Made by a program: the position numbers and the translations under genes. A stretch of 64,000 nt of DNA from Berberis thunbergii (Eukaryota > Streptophyta > Magnoliopsida > Ranunculales > Berberidaceae), in NCBI GenBank assembly GCA_003290165.1, contig QNQO01006266.1, positions 1 to 64,000 on the forward strand. Reading direction: 5' to 3'. Below are positions 10,932-23,125 of this stretch, one piece after another. Position 1 is the stretch's first letter. Each line of letters opens with the position of its first letter. The notes beneath the pieces are model-generated. The model did no database searches, was not told the DNA's origin, and was given only the letters and a program-made list of their open reading frames with translations.

Positions 10932-11664
10932 TTGGCAATGACTTTTTAACAACACCAATTTTGCTGAAGAATACCACCACCCTCTACTTTCTTAAATATA
11001 TTACCACCTGCTGAAGGACATCACCAATATAAAAAAAAATTTCATCACCACCTCTCTACTTTCTCAGGGAACACCACCACCATTGCATTGCCTCCCCCCA
11101 CCAGCACCGCACTGCCTCACCTCGCACCCCCCACCCCACCACACACTTCTCCTATCTTATTATTCTTTATTTATTTCTTCTTCTTTTTTTCTTATTTCCT
11201 TTTTCACTGCTAGCGGTATCACCCTGCCTCCTTATTCTATTCCTCTTCATTTTTTTTTGTTTTTTTGTTTTTGTCCTCGAGCAGACTCCCATTTGGACAA
11301 ACTTGTGCGAGGGCAAAAAAAAAAAAACTAATCGAGGAGCAGAAAAGAAGAAGGCGGGGTGCCGCGGTGGGGAAGAAGAGAAGATAAGTGGAAGATGAAG
11401 ATGAGAAAAAAAGAAAAACAAAAAAGAATAATAATAACAACAATAACAAAAGGAGAAGAGGAAGATAAGAAAGGTAGTGGCGGTGTTGGTGCGACTCAGT
11501 GTCAGAGGGGTGGTGCGGCTGGCGGTGGTGGCAGTTGTTGTTCCTAAGAGAAAAGAGAAGAGGATGAAAGGCCATTTTTTTTTATTGGTAATGTCCTTCA
11601 ACACATCAAAAATGGAGGTGGTAGTGTCCTTCAGAAAAAATGATGATGTCAAAAAGTCGCTAAC
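10932..11664. mobile_element. Foldback-type DNA transposon with long inverted repeats, 733 bp
   Basis: The left arm (TTGGCAATGACTTTTTAA..., then CTGAAGGACATCACCAATA) is mirrored by the right arm (TATTGGTAATGTCCTTCA..., then AAAAAGTCGCTAAC). Arms extend at least 180 bp with scattered mismatches, around a GC-rich centre with purine/pyrimidine runs. TAAAAGG sits directly outside both ends (10,925-10,931 and 11,665-11,671) and may be what remains of the target duplication. Long overlapping reading frames here reflect low-complexity sequence and are not genes. Family is probably Mutator-like but unproven. Confidence 0.7.
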
Positions 11665-11879
11665 TAAAAGGCTTATTTCATTCTATTTAAGTTTTATTCT
11701 ATTTAAGTTTTGCTTATGATACTTTAAAAAGAGTATAGTGCATAATTACTGAAATTCTTTATCTTTTACAAAAAGAAATCAAATAATGAAAGACATAAAA
11801 AAAATAACTTGTATTTTTTACAAATTATTTTTATTATTAATATTTATATTTTAAAATCCCTTAACCTATTCCCATACCA

Positions 11880-11965
11880 AATGCGATCGGCAGGTTTCGA
11901 ATCTTGGACTTGTGATATCATCTGTCCCAAGCCTGTTAGCTGAGCTAGTACCCATCTGCTTTGCA
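11880..11965 (-). mobile_element. tRNA-derived SINE remnant
   Basis: On the minus strand a pol III A box-like TAGCTCAGCTAACAGGCTT (about 11,948-11,930) is followed by ATATCACAAGTCC and a B box-like AGATTCGAAACC (about 11,905-11,894). The same order and wording recur on the plus strand at 20,527-20,575. There is no acceptor-stem pairing, so it is not a tRNA gene. Confidence 0.6.
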
Positions 11966-14877
11966 GAACATTAATTTCAAAAAATTCGAAGTGTGTATAT
12001 TAGATCAGCTAATAAATAGTATCACAACCCTGTCAGAGACGATTAATGGTTATGAGATTCAATTAAAACGTGCTCCCCTTTGGAAAAAAAAAAAGAAAAA
12101 AAAAATCAATCAATCCAAATGAAAATATACATATATGTACATATACAGACATGAAATTCATGGAGATGGAGGAGAAATAACAATGATATGGTCAATAATG
12201 CATGGTTGATGATTCCAATATTAGCTAGCTGCTAGCTGGGCTATTAACTAAGAGGTCGGCCAAGAAAGGGACCAAAAGCTCGATCAATATATCCGACACT
12301 TTACCATTACCACCACCAACAACATTGATGATCATTTCTCCTTCTTCAATTCTTCCATGGGCCTTGCCTTAAATACTTTGGAATCAAGATTGCCCGCAAC
12401 AGCTATGTAGAGTTTTACAATTCATTGATGTTACAAATTTACAATGTTTTCAAACATGGATTAATTAATTAAACTGAACATTTTTGGTGGCATAGAGCTC
12501 GATATGTCAGATAAATCTTGTACACCTGTATGATCCTAGTTTTCCTTGTCGATCATTTTCAAACTTGATTGATATTTAATGAAAGCAGTACATTATATTG
12601 AATTGTTATTTCAACGAAATAGTTAATTAGAACTGAAAATGAGGTCTTAACACCTTCATTAACATTCATGTCTTAATCCATAGTAGTTGCAGAATCGACT
12701 TATGTACTCATTGCTAACTATTCTGTTTGAAGAGAGTTTCGAATTTGAAAAAAACTCACACCACATTCTCAACCAAATTATTTACACTTTTTAAAATAGC
12801 TTTGCAAAATGGGACTAATCCATAGATGATAGATCCCAATCTGTAATACTCCATATGTAAAATGCTCCGTGGTGCATATAAAAGATGCATTCAAGACTAA
12901 ACTTTCACAACATATCGTCATCCTATTGAGACAACTACAATGGTCCAACAGATCATACATATGGGCTTTTTTATGGTAAGATTGAAAAGTTGCAATGATT
13001 AACAGGGTTTTTTTTTTCTTTGGTAAAAACTTACTCTAAAAAATTAATAGCTAATTCAGAATTAGTTTCTAAGTGATATTACATTTAGGATGCATCGATT
13101 TAGGTGTTCACCTTGAAAAAGGGCAAGGTTTTGATGACTAATATTCTCCCACCCCCTTATTTTTCAAATGAAGCAAAGTCGTCATCTTTGTCTCTAATGA
13201 GTAATCCACACTCAAGACTACGTCCTCGTCATTTGTGATACTCCGCTTTAATCTCCCTTTCTAGGGCGTATCGGGATGCATCTTAAGCCAACAAAATCAC
13301 CCACAAACCTCACCTTGATTCCTCTACACACCAGTATCAAAACCATTATTTCAGAAAACCAAGACATTCAGCCGAAAAATCAATTTCACCTACAAATCCA
13401 CGAATGTCAAAACACTTGAGCCGAAAGAGCTAAGCCTGCTTGTTTCACACAACACCAATTATCACTTTGCAACTCAAACCAACGAAGCCAAACCTCTTCA
13501 ACTTCAGAAAGTGGTTGTATAAAATTGAATTGAAACCCAATTCTCTCACTGAAGCATACAATCTATTATCACTCAATAACAAACTTAATTCACCAACTCG
13601 ACCACAGAAACACCATGTTGTAAAGCTAAAGAAAAACCATCCTATTTCAACAACTCTAGTGCCTCATAGCACTAACAATTGAACTTCAAATCCCAACTGC
13701 TAACACCACCAAAGCCAAAACTTCCTCCAATATCCTCTCAGTAATCACATCAAAAACACTAAACTGCACACAAAAACCTTCCACTGAAATCGAATCACTC
13801 CAACTATATTCAACTCTAGTCAATGAGCAAGTCAAAATTGTTCAAACTCTTCTTCAACTTGGATCAAAGATCCTGAATTTCAACGAGAAACCACTCAAGT
13901 TGTTTACACTAATGAAGATTCAAGTGATCGGGTCTACAACATTTGATGATTTAGCAGAGAAAATAATTGTAGATGGACTGAAGAAAGGGAACCATAAAGA
14001 GGAGGAGGGAGAAAGAAGGGGGGCAAAGACGGCCGATGGTTGCGAAATTGACGCCGAACAGAATAACAATTATCTTGCAGACTAGTTTCGACAGACAATT
14101 CGCAAGGAAAAGACACAAGAGATTCACCTAAAACACAGAAAAATAACTCTGATGTTCAATTAAAATTATTCAAATCAAAAGTATACCTAAAGTCAGCCCA
14201 CGAGCCGGACTTTATAGCTAAAATTCGGTATTATTAGAATTTTATAAAAAATAGCAAAATCTCAATAATCATGCTAAAACAAAATATGCAATAAAAGAAA
14301 TAATCTGCCAAAAATCTGGCACAAATCGGGTTTAGAATCACTTCCTAAACGATGAAAAACATATTACCATAAAAGGAAAAAATACTAAAATTGTGGATTC
14401 GAAAGGGAAAACAGTGGATTTTGGCCCCAAATATATATTCACCGAGCGTTGCTCGGTGATCACGACGTGCGCACCGAAAAGGTCATATGCGCGATTCTGA
14501 TAACCGTAGCCAAAGTTATGGCCAAAATACCAAAACGCACCAAAAACTGCCCCAATTAGGAAAAAATCACGATTTCCTGCCATCTTTGTGTTGATTTGCC
14601 AACTCAAGGTATCTAAGTACCATCAACGTGCTATCAGACAACTCAACAACATTTGACTCGAATCCTCTTGCATCAGAAATAAAGATGAGGGAGAAGAAGA
14701 AGAGGAGGGGCAGGCGGTGGGGGTTGCGAATTAGAGAAAGGTGGGAGGAAGAAGAGGGAGGGGAGGAAGAATATGAGGTTTTTTTGTTTTTTGTTTTTTT
14801 TAACAACTGTTATTTGATGAATTTTTTATAATCATTAGATGTGTCTTGAGATACCCATTTAAAAAATATATATTCAT
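11966..14877. other. Unassigned, repeat-like DNA; no supported gene
   Basis: No conserved domain recognised. Short open frames (13,440-13,682 plus; 13,900-14,085 plus; 14,338-14,607 minus) have no recognisable motif. A GGGGGTGGGAGAATATT run on the minus strand at about 13,160-13,145 resembles a polypurine tract of an LTR element. Two palindromic CACCGAGCGTTGCTCGGTG bases lie at about 14,440-14,459. The stretch 14,690-14,775 is purine-rich low complexity. This could be old LTR-element leader sequence. Confidence 0.4.
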
Positions 14878-14985
14878 GGTTAATTGCATTTTCCCTCCTA
14901 AAACATATAGACAATTCAGCTTTGCTCCAAATTAACATTCATATTGTACTTTCCCCCTCAGACTAACAGTCATTGTGCATTGACT
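14878..14985. repeat. MULE left terminal inverted repeat
   Basis: About 105 bp, pairing with 20,145-20,240. Conserved blocks: ACATATAGACAATTCA, AATTAACATTCATATTG and CTAACAGTCA. Divergence of a few per cent between the two ends by eye. Confidence 0.85.
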
Positions 14986-15241
14986 GTTAAACACCTCACG
15001 TACTACCATTCTACCTATTTTGCATGACAAAAATGCCCCTTACGTGCTTATCATGCCTGATGTGATAGCATGTCAATTCCAATCGTCTATTACCTTAACC
15101 AGACACATGAACGACAAGGGTGTACTCTCTGTCAACTCGTACCATTGAAGAGACGGACAGTGGAAGGAAAACTCCCTCCGTTTTCATTATCTCTGTTCTA
15201 TTTCTCATTTTTCCTTGTATTCTTTTTGATTTCTCACCAAA

Positions 15242-18200
15242 ATGAAAAAGCGTAATACTAAAACGAAAAAGGTGAAGAAGGTTGTTTCGGTGTCAAAATC
15301 ACAATCAGTATCAGCGATGATGATGGGAGCACCGCTTCTAGCATACACTGGGCCGATTGCAGTTCGTTTAATGATTTTAGTGGTTTCTTTAGTCAGATGG
15401 CAAATGATGAGGAGCCAAATCTGAGGAAAGATTTCACTCCTTCAGACACTGAAGAGGACGCGAACCTCCTCATGTTCATTGGCGTGATGTATTGTAAGTC
15501 TTCTTTGCTATTTTAGGGTTTTCATTTTGGAGCTTCTATATGTAATGCATGTTTGAATGGATGGTGTAAATGATATGATTTTGTTAGTATTTTATTCATT
15601 TGCACAAATTTGGATTTCTCCACTGTTTATTTGGTGGTTGTTGTTTGTATAGTGAAAATGTTGTTTCTGAAAGTGATTTAGTTTGGTTTAGTGTTGCTAG
15701 TGGTTGGTGATTCCATGAATCAGTAAATTGTTTATTTAGTGTGGTTTAGTGTTGCTAGTGGATTAGTGCTGTACTTGTCTTTTTTTTTTTTTTTTTTTTT
15801 CAGTTTATTATTCACGTTTGATTGCATGATTTAGTGTGGTTTGGTTTAGTTTTGTTTGTCTGTTTTGTTTGCATCAGTGAAAATGGTATGATTTTGTTTT
15901 GTTTGTTTGTTTTCAGTCTTCTGTTTGCTTCAGTGAAAATTATATGATTTTGTTTTGTTTGTGTGTTTGCAGCAATGGTAAGTGGGGACAAGAACTGGAA
16001 GTCTGAAACTTAGTGATCCATTACAATGGAAAGTGGAGTAAGATTGCAGAGATCCCTGGCCTGTGAAAGGTCAGTGATTATAAAGATGAGTTATCTATAA
16101 AGTTTGTACAAATGCATGGTGATTACCTGAATTGAGATAAGTTAAATAAGAGTATCTTTGAAGCTATTCCCAACCCACATAAGCATGCCTTAACCCTTGG
16201 AAATACACATACCTATGTGGAGAATGGGGTGAGGATGAGCATTACAAATGATAAAGACTTGATGTATTTTTGGACCCATGCAAACATTGATGTTTTGCAT
16301 GTGTTTGTTGAGGTTAAAGTGGAAGCGCAAGTACATGAAAACAACATTTTTGGGATTAGTGTAATGGAGCCTGAACCAATCTCAACCCCCGTAACACAAC
16401 CCACCCCTACTAAAAATTCATTTGAGGCCTAAATGAAGGGCCAAAAAACCTTGGACCAGGAGAAAAGTTCCAACCCCAAGGAAGAGTAAACCTAGTGATT
16501 GATAATCTCGTCAAGTAAGACAATAGTGAAGTTATATGATGAGTTGAGTGGAGAAGAACTAGAGGAAGACCTACCTAATGTAGTACCACAGGAACTGCCG
16601 AGGAAGCACGTCCATCTAAAGCATGTCCATTTGAAGAAGTCCATCTAAAGCATGTTCATCTGAAGCAGGTCTATCTAAAGCATGTCCATCTAAAGATGAG
16701 GCACTTCCAGGTGTGCATGCTAGTTTTGTGGCTAGACTGAGAATGTTTATGGTGATGAGAGTGATCATGAGGCTCACCATGTGGATGAGGAATGAGTCTT
16801 GGAGGTTGAAAAAAATGACCCACAATAGATGATGCTAGGTTTTGGTTGAAGAAATATGCAGTAAGATAGAAGTTTCCGATGAGGTTTAAGAAGAATGATC
16901 CTGACAGACTTTTAGTTAAGTGTACAGATGAAGAATGGAAAAGGTATTGCTATGCAGCAAGAAACAAATATGGGCATACCATCAGTGTTAGGACCATGTG
17001 GCAACAACACACATGTCTGGGGATTGTTGATGGGAAGCACCCTATGGCTGATGCAAGGTTTGTTGCTAAGGAGTGTGAGGCCATGTTTAATACCCACTTC
17101 CAATCTATCACACCTGACTCTCTTGTGAAACAGACATGGAAGGTAAACACTGTTGACATCAACTACCATGTAGGGTAGAGGGCAAAACAGAAACTAATGG
17201 CAAAAATAGTTGGTAGCTATGACGACAGTTACAAGATGACCCCTTATTATTGCATGGAGTTGTTGACAGCAAACCCTGGAAGCAGTGCTACATGCTCAAC
17301 AAGTAATGAAAATCAAAGGTTCACATGCCCGTGTTTGCTTTTTCCAGCTAGTCTATTTGGTTGGTAGCATGAGTGTAGACCCTTGGTGGGTTTGGATGAG
17401 TGCTTTCTCAAAACAAAATATGGGGGTTGTTGTTTGTCAGTCACAACTTTAGATGGCAACAATGGTTTCTTTCCATTGGCCATCTATATTTGCCAGTCAG
17501 AATGCTATCAGACTTGGTACACCTTCCTGAGCATAATTGAGATGTAGTTGAAGATGCATGAAAGGAAGCTGACCTTTATTTCTGACTAGCAAAAAGGCTT
17601 GATTGAAGTAGTGAAGCAGCTCTTTCCAGATTCAAATCATAGATTCTGTTTTAGGCATATGTACAAGAACTTCGAGAAGGTAGGTTTTGGTGAGACTTTC
17701 TTGATGAGACTAAGTTGGAAGGCTGCGAGGGCATACAAAGAGGCTGAGTATGTTTCCCACTTGAAAGAGATTAAGGATGCTAAAACAAGGGCTCATCAGT
17801 GGTTGATTGATAGGGATGTGAAGAGTTGGTGCATGACTTATTTTGACACTAGGCTATGCTCAAAGCATATTATTGACAAGTTTAGTGAAAACTTCAATAA
17901 CTAGATCATTCACCTAAGAGACAAACCAATCTGCAAGTTCATTGATGACTATCACATGCTTGTCATGAGGCTTATGTATGACAGAAGGGTGAAAAGTAGC
18001 ACTTGGGACATCAATGAGATAGTACCTAGGGCTCAAAAGCTGGTTGACAATGACTGTGAAATGAAGAACCAATTCATGAAGTTTGGGTCCAGTGATGGCT
18101 TCATCACAGTGCATCATAATGACACTGGTGATAGGTTTAGAGTCAAGAAGTCTATTAGATATTGTGACTGTAGACAATGGGAACTCGTAGGTGTCATATG

Positions 18201-19015
18201 TGTGCATGGTGTCTTGACTCTAGTAAATCAAAGACCTAAGTTGGCAGAGTAAGTAGTTTTCTCATTGCTTATATAATTGCTTATATACATATTTTCATTT
18301 AATGCAGGTACTGCAGCCTCTATCATTATGTGAAGGCCTATGTGGAAGCATACTCTAGGGGCATTTTGAGCATAAGAAATATGCATGAATGGGATGAAGT
18401 AAGCTTTATCTAAATTGCTTGTGTATAGTATTTCCATGTCTGATTAGTATCTCAAAAGCTAGTTAGTATTTTCATGTCTGATTAGGGCTTTTATGTGGCA
18501 GCCAAGATACTTAGTATTGCCTCCTATAGTGAAAAGTGGTCTAGGGAAACCTAATAGACAGAGAAGAAGAGATGAAGATGATGTTCACAGGGAACATTAG
18601 AGTTGCAGAAAGTGTGGAATGGAGGGTCACAACAGTAGAACCTGTATAAACCCTTATAGGGGGCTGCTGAGGATGGACGACATCTAAGAGGCCTAAATGC
18701 ACGAGGGCAATGAACAACAAACCAAGGGGTGCAAGGACAGCTAGTGAAAGTGGACACAGTGAACCTCCAAAAGAAATGTCCACATGTCTTCCACAACCAC
18801 CAAACTTCCAGCCTGAGATGCCTACAACTCTAACTTTACACAACAGTCAGAGTACTATGTTCACAACTCAGCCCTTTGCACAAGGAGTTCGACCCCCACC
18901 AATGAGGCCACCATTTAATCCAATGTTTCAACGTGGAAATGGTAGGGGCAGGAGAGGACAAACTCTATTTACAAGGGGACAAAGCAGTTGGAGACCTAGA
19001 AGACCTTGGAGATGA
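15242..19015 (+). pseudogene. Decayed MuDR/MULE transposase with SWIM finger and C-terminal zinc knuckle
   Basis: In autonomous copies this catalyses cut-and-paste transposition. Recognisable parts, in order: an N-terminal PB1/ubiquitin-like start (IHYNGKWSK-like, about 16,015-16,430), the MuDR DNA-binding part (16,879-17,178, RFKKNDPDRLLVKC), the DDE core (about 17,380-17,900, LDECFLKTKYGGC, then HRFCFRHMYKNF), a SWIM zinc finger C-x-C...C-x-H (18,160-18,216, YCDCRQWELVGVICVHG) and a C2HC knuckle at 18,614-18,655 (CRKCGMEGHNSRTC). An intron probably lies at about 15,494-15,972, before AATGGTAAGTGGGGACAAG. In-frame stops occur at 16,430, 17,176, 17,368, 17,588 and 17,902, and after 18,250. 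A small GTCCATCTAAAGCATG repeat at about 16,608-16,700 disrupts the linker. The SDRQKG-type motif reads SD-stop-QKG. Confidence 0.85.
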
Positions 19016-20144
19016 CCTTAGACAGTTGGTGACTCATTCTCATTTTGGTGACTCATATTGACATTTTCATTTTGGTGAAAGCAATTAATGAAAGACAATT
19101 AGACAGTTGGTGAAAGCAGTTACTAAAAGACAATTTTTTTTGGTTCATTAACACTGTCATTATGTGTTTTCTGATGGTATTGAATGCTTGTGTTGGTATG
19201 GTACACTAACTGATGCACTTGTGTAGGTATGGTACTCTAAATATACACTTGTGTTGGTTGTAAATTTTGTTAAATAGTAGTGAATGCTTGTTGATATGGT
19301 ATGATATTGAAAGTGCTAAATCAGGTTGCTATGTCAGGTTGTTAGGTACTGAATGTTAAGGTTGTCAGGTATTGAATGTTATTGAAAGTGCTATGTCAGG
19401 TTGTTAGGTACTGAATGTTATTGAAAGTGCTATATCAGGTTTTGAATTGCATTGATGTTAAGGCATTTGATTAGAATGTGCTATTAACATCGATTTAACA
19501 TCAAATGAATTTACATTGTTGAAAGAACATCAAACTTTGTTGCAAGAACATCCAATGAACATCAAATGAATTTACATTGTGTTTCAACATCCACTGCATA
19601 TGTACTCCTTAAAAAACTTGTCTAGTTCAAACCTCCTATTCACTTGTTTGATTGTGTTAATTAAGAGTTGTTAATAGCACCATGAGATCTGGAAGAAAAA
19701 AAATTAAGAGTTGTTAATTAACAGTAATTACTGGCAGAAACTTAACCCCTTAAAATAAATTTGAATTTAACTTTGCCCTTGCAACAGAACTGACCTAACA
19801 GATGATGAAGATGAGTTGCAACTCAAGCTTGCCATCAAAACTTGGCAGAGATGAGTAGTAGAAGCAGAAGTGAGTAGTAGAAACAGAGACGATGTAGATG
19901 TAGTAGTAGAAGCAGAGGTGAGAATTATTGGTAGTGAAGTTAAGATGGTGGTGGTGAAGTGGAGATGGTGGTAGTGAAAGAAGAGTTGGCGAATTATCCC
20001 AACGTCTTAGTGGAAGTTTGAATCTCAGCTTTCGATTTTAATTGCATCAACTTTAAATCTCAGCTTATAGATCATTACATGGTATTTGGGGTAGTAAAAT
20101 ATGACCTTTTTGAATCTAGCACATGCCTTGAAAATCAAGGCATG

Positions 20145-20240
20145 TTGACTGTTAGTTTGAGGGGGAAAGTGCAATATGAATGTTAATTAGGGGTAAAGTT
20201 GAATTGTCTATATGTTTTAGGGGGAAAATGCAATAAATCC
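20145..20240. repeat. MULE right terminal inverted repeat
   Basis: Reverse complement of the left end; contains TGAATTGTCTATATGTTTTA and GGGGGAAAATGCAAT. It ends at a TA-rich run (20,241-20,260) that hides the target duplication. Confidence 0.85.
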
Positions 20241-20514
20241 TAATATATATATATATATACACATTTTGAACTATTGATTTATCTTGAGATACCAATTATC
20301 AGTTTTTGAGGCCAAAATTTAATCACAGCCTTTCAATCATTTAGGGGCATTTTAGTCATCAAAACTTTGCATTTCAGTTACATTCGATGTTGATGCTAAT
20401 CACTTTCGACACTGCATTTTATAAATTACTTGCCAATTATGAGATAAACCGATTAGTTTGACAAAAGCTAAAATTGTATAATATGGCAACAACAATCAAG
20501 TGGTGTGGTGTCAA

Positions 20515-20660
20515 TGGGATAATATACTAGCTCAACTGATAGGCTTATATCACAAGTCCAATGTTCGAATCCTGCATACAACGATATGGGACATGCCCAT
20601 CTTTGTTGCAAGCAATACTACATAATTTCCCATGGGTTGTGGAACCAATTCTCTGTCATT
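20515..20660 (+). mobile_element. tRNA-derived SINE remnant
   Basis: A box-like TAGCTCAACTGATAGGCT at 20,528-20,545 and B box-like TGTTCGAATCCTGC at 20,562-20,575, joined by ATATCACAAGTCC. These match the minus-strand copy at 11.9 kb. The 3' end is not defined, and no target duplication was found. Confidence 0.6.
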
Positions 20661-20904
20661 CCGAACAAATTGCTCCAACTTTTTTTGCGTGTCCAATCCC
20701 TCACTCGACAAAGCTCCTTCAGAGTTATAAGTTCAAAAGTAGAAGATAACAAATACAATGAACCTTATAATTTCTATTCATTACTCCTTCATTTAGAGTT
20801 TTTAGAATTTGACAAGGATGCTGATTTTCAACAAATTTGGCTTTGTGGTGCAACTTTCAGGGCTGGAAGTTGCAATTTCTTGTTCATGATGATGATCATC
20901 AGAG

Positions 20905-23112
20905 TTTTTTTTTTTTTTTTTGGAAAGTGAGTTGTGTTTTAAGGACCCCAAAACCTTTATTTAAATGAAACAAAAGCAAAAACAACAATAAAAACAGAAA
21001 CAAACTCTCACAAGAAAGAGAAGTCTAGTGAGAGTGAACATGGTTATTAGGCTTATAAAATCTTCAACTAGCATCGGCCAAAGAAGAAACCTCTTGTTTT
21101 TGTATTTTTATTTTTATTTTATCCATGTCTCCTTTATTAAGGAGGAAAAGATTCAACCTTTATACTTTTTGCTTGCTTTCTTAGCCCTAGAGGATCTTCG
21201 AGGGCAAAGACTAAAATATTTAGTGCAAGATTTTGAAAACAAATCGCTTGCAACCTCTTCACTAGAAGGATCTTGCTCATGTTTCTCACTACTACTCTGC
21301 TCATCTGTTGTGGTGTTCTCTTTGTCCCGAGTCAGTGTGTGGTCACTTGCCTCCACATTAACACTATGCTCGAGCATTGGGTTGATAAGAATCAATGGTT
21401 GTGGACTCTGCGTTATGGCATCACTCTGGTCATCATTTATGTTATGCTCTGCCACATTGGCAGTTTCTATACAGGTTACATTCCCTGCTTTTCACGTGAT
21501 AGCCTTGGACTCCCCTCTAAACTGGGTTGAGTCTTCGACTTGAATGTATGTCTACCCTTGGTGATCGTCCAACCATCAGAGTTTTGTCTTTCTAGTGGTT
21601 GGGTCCTACCCATAGCTTGCCATACCATATGGTCTGGAGTATTAATTTCTTTGCTCTTTGAACACTACTGTTTTGTATGGCCAAAAATTGCACAACAATT
21701 GCATTTAACAGGAATCCATGCATACTCAACTTCAACTATTTTTTCCTTATCTCCATTGATAACCATAGGGATGGCTTTGGGTAATTGGTTGTTTACATCC
21801 ACCTCCACACACACCCTCGCATATGCTAATCTTGTCCTTTTTTCAGTAGCTTTGTCAAGCATAATAGGCACTCCAATAAAACTAGCAATCCTTTGAATAC
21901 CCTTTGGATTCCAAGGAATAAAGGAATTTTCTTTAGTGTAACCCAAATAGGTATCGAGGTAAGCACCTCGACATCCTCATCCATAGAAGGTGACCAGGCC
22001 TTGTGGGTGAACAACCCGCTTGCAATATGCAGAGGTCCATTTCCAATACCTTACTTCTATCTTCTTCCATCTTGAATTTGAATACAAAATTCTTATCTCC
22101 GTGTATGTTCATATCAAATTCTCGAATTCCCCACGTCCTTATCAGCCACTCTGACATAATCATATGCCAAGCGCTTGCCCACAAAGCTGCCAATAACCAA
22201 CCTTTCACATTCTTCTATCCTATTTGCAAAATCAGCAGTTTGCACTTGTACTATTTTCCTGCATTCAACAGTAGTAGGAGGTTCATAACTTAGTTTTGTA
22301 GAGCCCGTATGCTGGCTTTGCTTAAGCTTTGATGCCCAACTCATCCTCGCTGGTGCAACGGCAGGGTTTGCCATTGCTTCTTGAATTTTGCTAGAGCCAG
22401 AGGATGCAACACTGGTTGGCATTGTACATTCATCTGCTTTATGCAGAACCTCTTCATTCCTTTGCGCTGCAGCTTGCTTTTGACTGGCTGGCACCCTTGC
22501 AGTTAGCATTGCCTAGTTTTTGGGATTTATCATTATTTCTAGTCCTTCTGCACCTAGTTTATCTCCATTTTTTACAGCCACTTGATATTCATTTGTGAGT
22601 AATTGTAGCAATCCATCACCATGAATGTTGTACTTCTCCTCAAAAGCCATGAACACCTCCTGTGGAAACACATTCTCACTGACCGCGTCTCCACCATTTG
22701 TTCCTGTCATTCAAAAGACCGGAGAAGATGTGGAAATACCAGCTAGATCGAGCGAGCGAGTAAATTCAATTATCGATTTCTATAATTGACATATTCAGTC
22801 TGTTCTCCCTGATTCTATTTAGTGAGTAAATCAAACAAATACTAGAACAAAAAATGTCCACAACAAAATCACTCAATCATCAACTCAACTACATCAGTAA
22901 TTCTACTACTCAACTTCACTTTCCTGCCTGAATCGCTTGCCCTAGATGCCATTTTCGCTCTCTCTCTATCTCTCTCTCCCTGATAAGTTGACAATATTAA
23001 AGGAACTGAATGGCTTCAAACCATTGAAGCCATGGGCTTGCTACAACCATATCCAGTCACTATCAGAGAAGAGAATGGCAGTGAACCCTCACTTCGATGC
23101 CCAACAAGCAAA
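20905..23112 (-). mobile_element. ORF1-only polyadenylated retroposon with 13-bp target duplication
   Basis: Read on the minus strand, the element runs from 23,112 down to a poly-A tail (T run, 20,905-20,921). ATGATCATCAGAG (20,892-20,904) and ATGATCATTAGAG (23,113-23,125) flank it, 12 of 13 identical, as expected for target-primed reverse transcription. The 2.2 kb contain a LINE-type ORF1 reading frame and nothing resembling endonuclease or reverse transcriptase. Its 3' UTR differs from that of the 48-kb LINE. It is either an internally deleted LINE or a retroposed copy of a host DUF4283/zinc-knuckle gene. Confidence 0.75.
21153..22710 (-). pseudogene. DUF4283/zinc-knuckle ORF1-like protein, frameshifted
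   Basis: Starts at the minus-strand ATG at 22,710 and passes a stop at 22,513. The frame continues to about 22,114, switches near 22,180, and again near 21,950 into the segment 21,946-21,665. That segment ends in LAYARVCVEVDVNNQLPKAI followed by a zinc-knuckle start, CNCCAIFGH. The order (DUF4283-like body, then ARVCVEV, then CCHC) is the same as in the LINE ORF1 copies at 0.1 and 48.4 kb. A Ser/Glu-rich tail ends in a basic cluster (21,455-21,153, RRSSRAKKASKKYKG). At least three frame disruptions make it a pseudogene. Confidence 0.75.
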
Positions 23113-23125
23113 ATGATCATTAGAG

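Larger units (their letters stand above)
14878..20240 (+). mobile_element. Mutator-like element (MULE) with ~100-bp terminal inverted repeats, 5.36 kb
   Basis: The left end (14,878-14,985, containing TGCATTTTCCCTCCTAAAAC and ATAGACAATTCA) is the reverse complement, with few changes, of the right end (20,145-20,240). A MuDR-type transposase decayed by stops lies between them. Both flanks are AT-rich TA runs, so the expected 9-bp target duplication cannot be resolved. Copies with intact TIRs and a damaged transposase can still be mobilised in trans. Confidence 0.88.

Noticed and set aside
11167..11652. 161-codon minus-strand frame and its overlapping neighbours
   Set aside because: Low-complexity purine/pyrimidine sequence in the core of a foldback element; several frames on both strands are open together, as expected from base skew.
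20515..20580. Possible tRNA gene
   Set aside because: A and B boxes are present, but no acceptor-stem pairing or cloverleaf can be drawn; a matching copy elsewhere supports a SINE.
21028..21896. Plus-strand frames of 171 and 118 codons
   Set aside because: Antisense of the DUF4283/zinc-knuckle reading frame on the minus strand, which is bounded by poly-A and target duplications.
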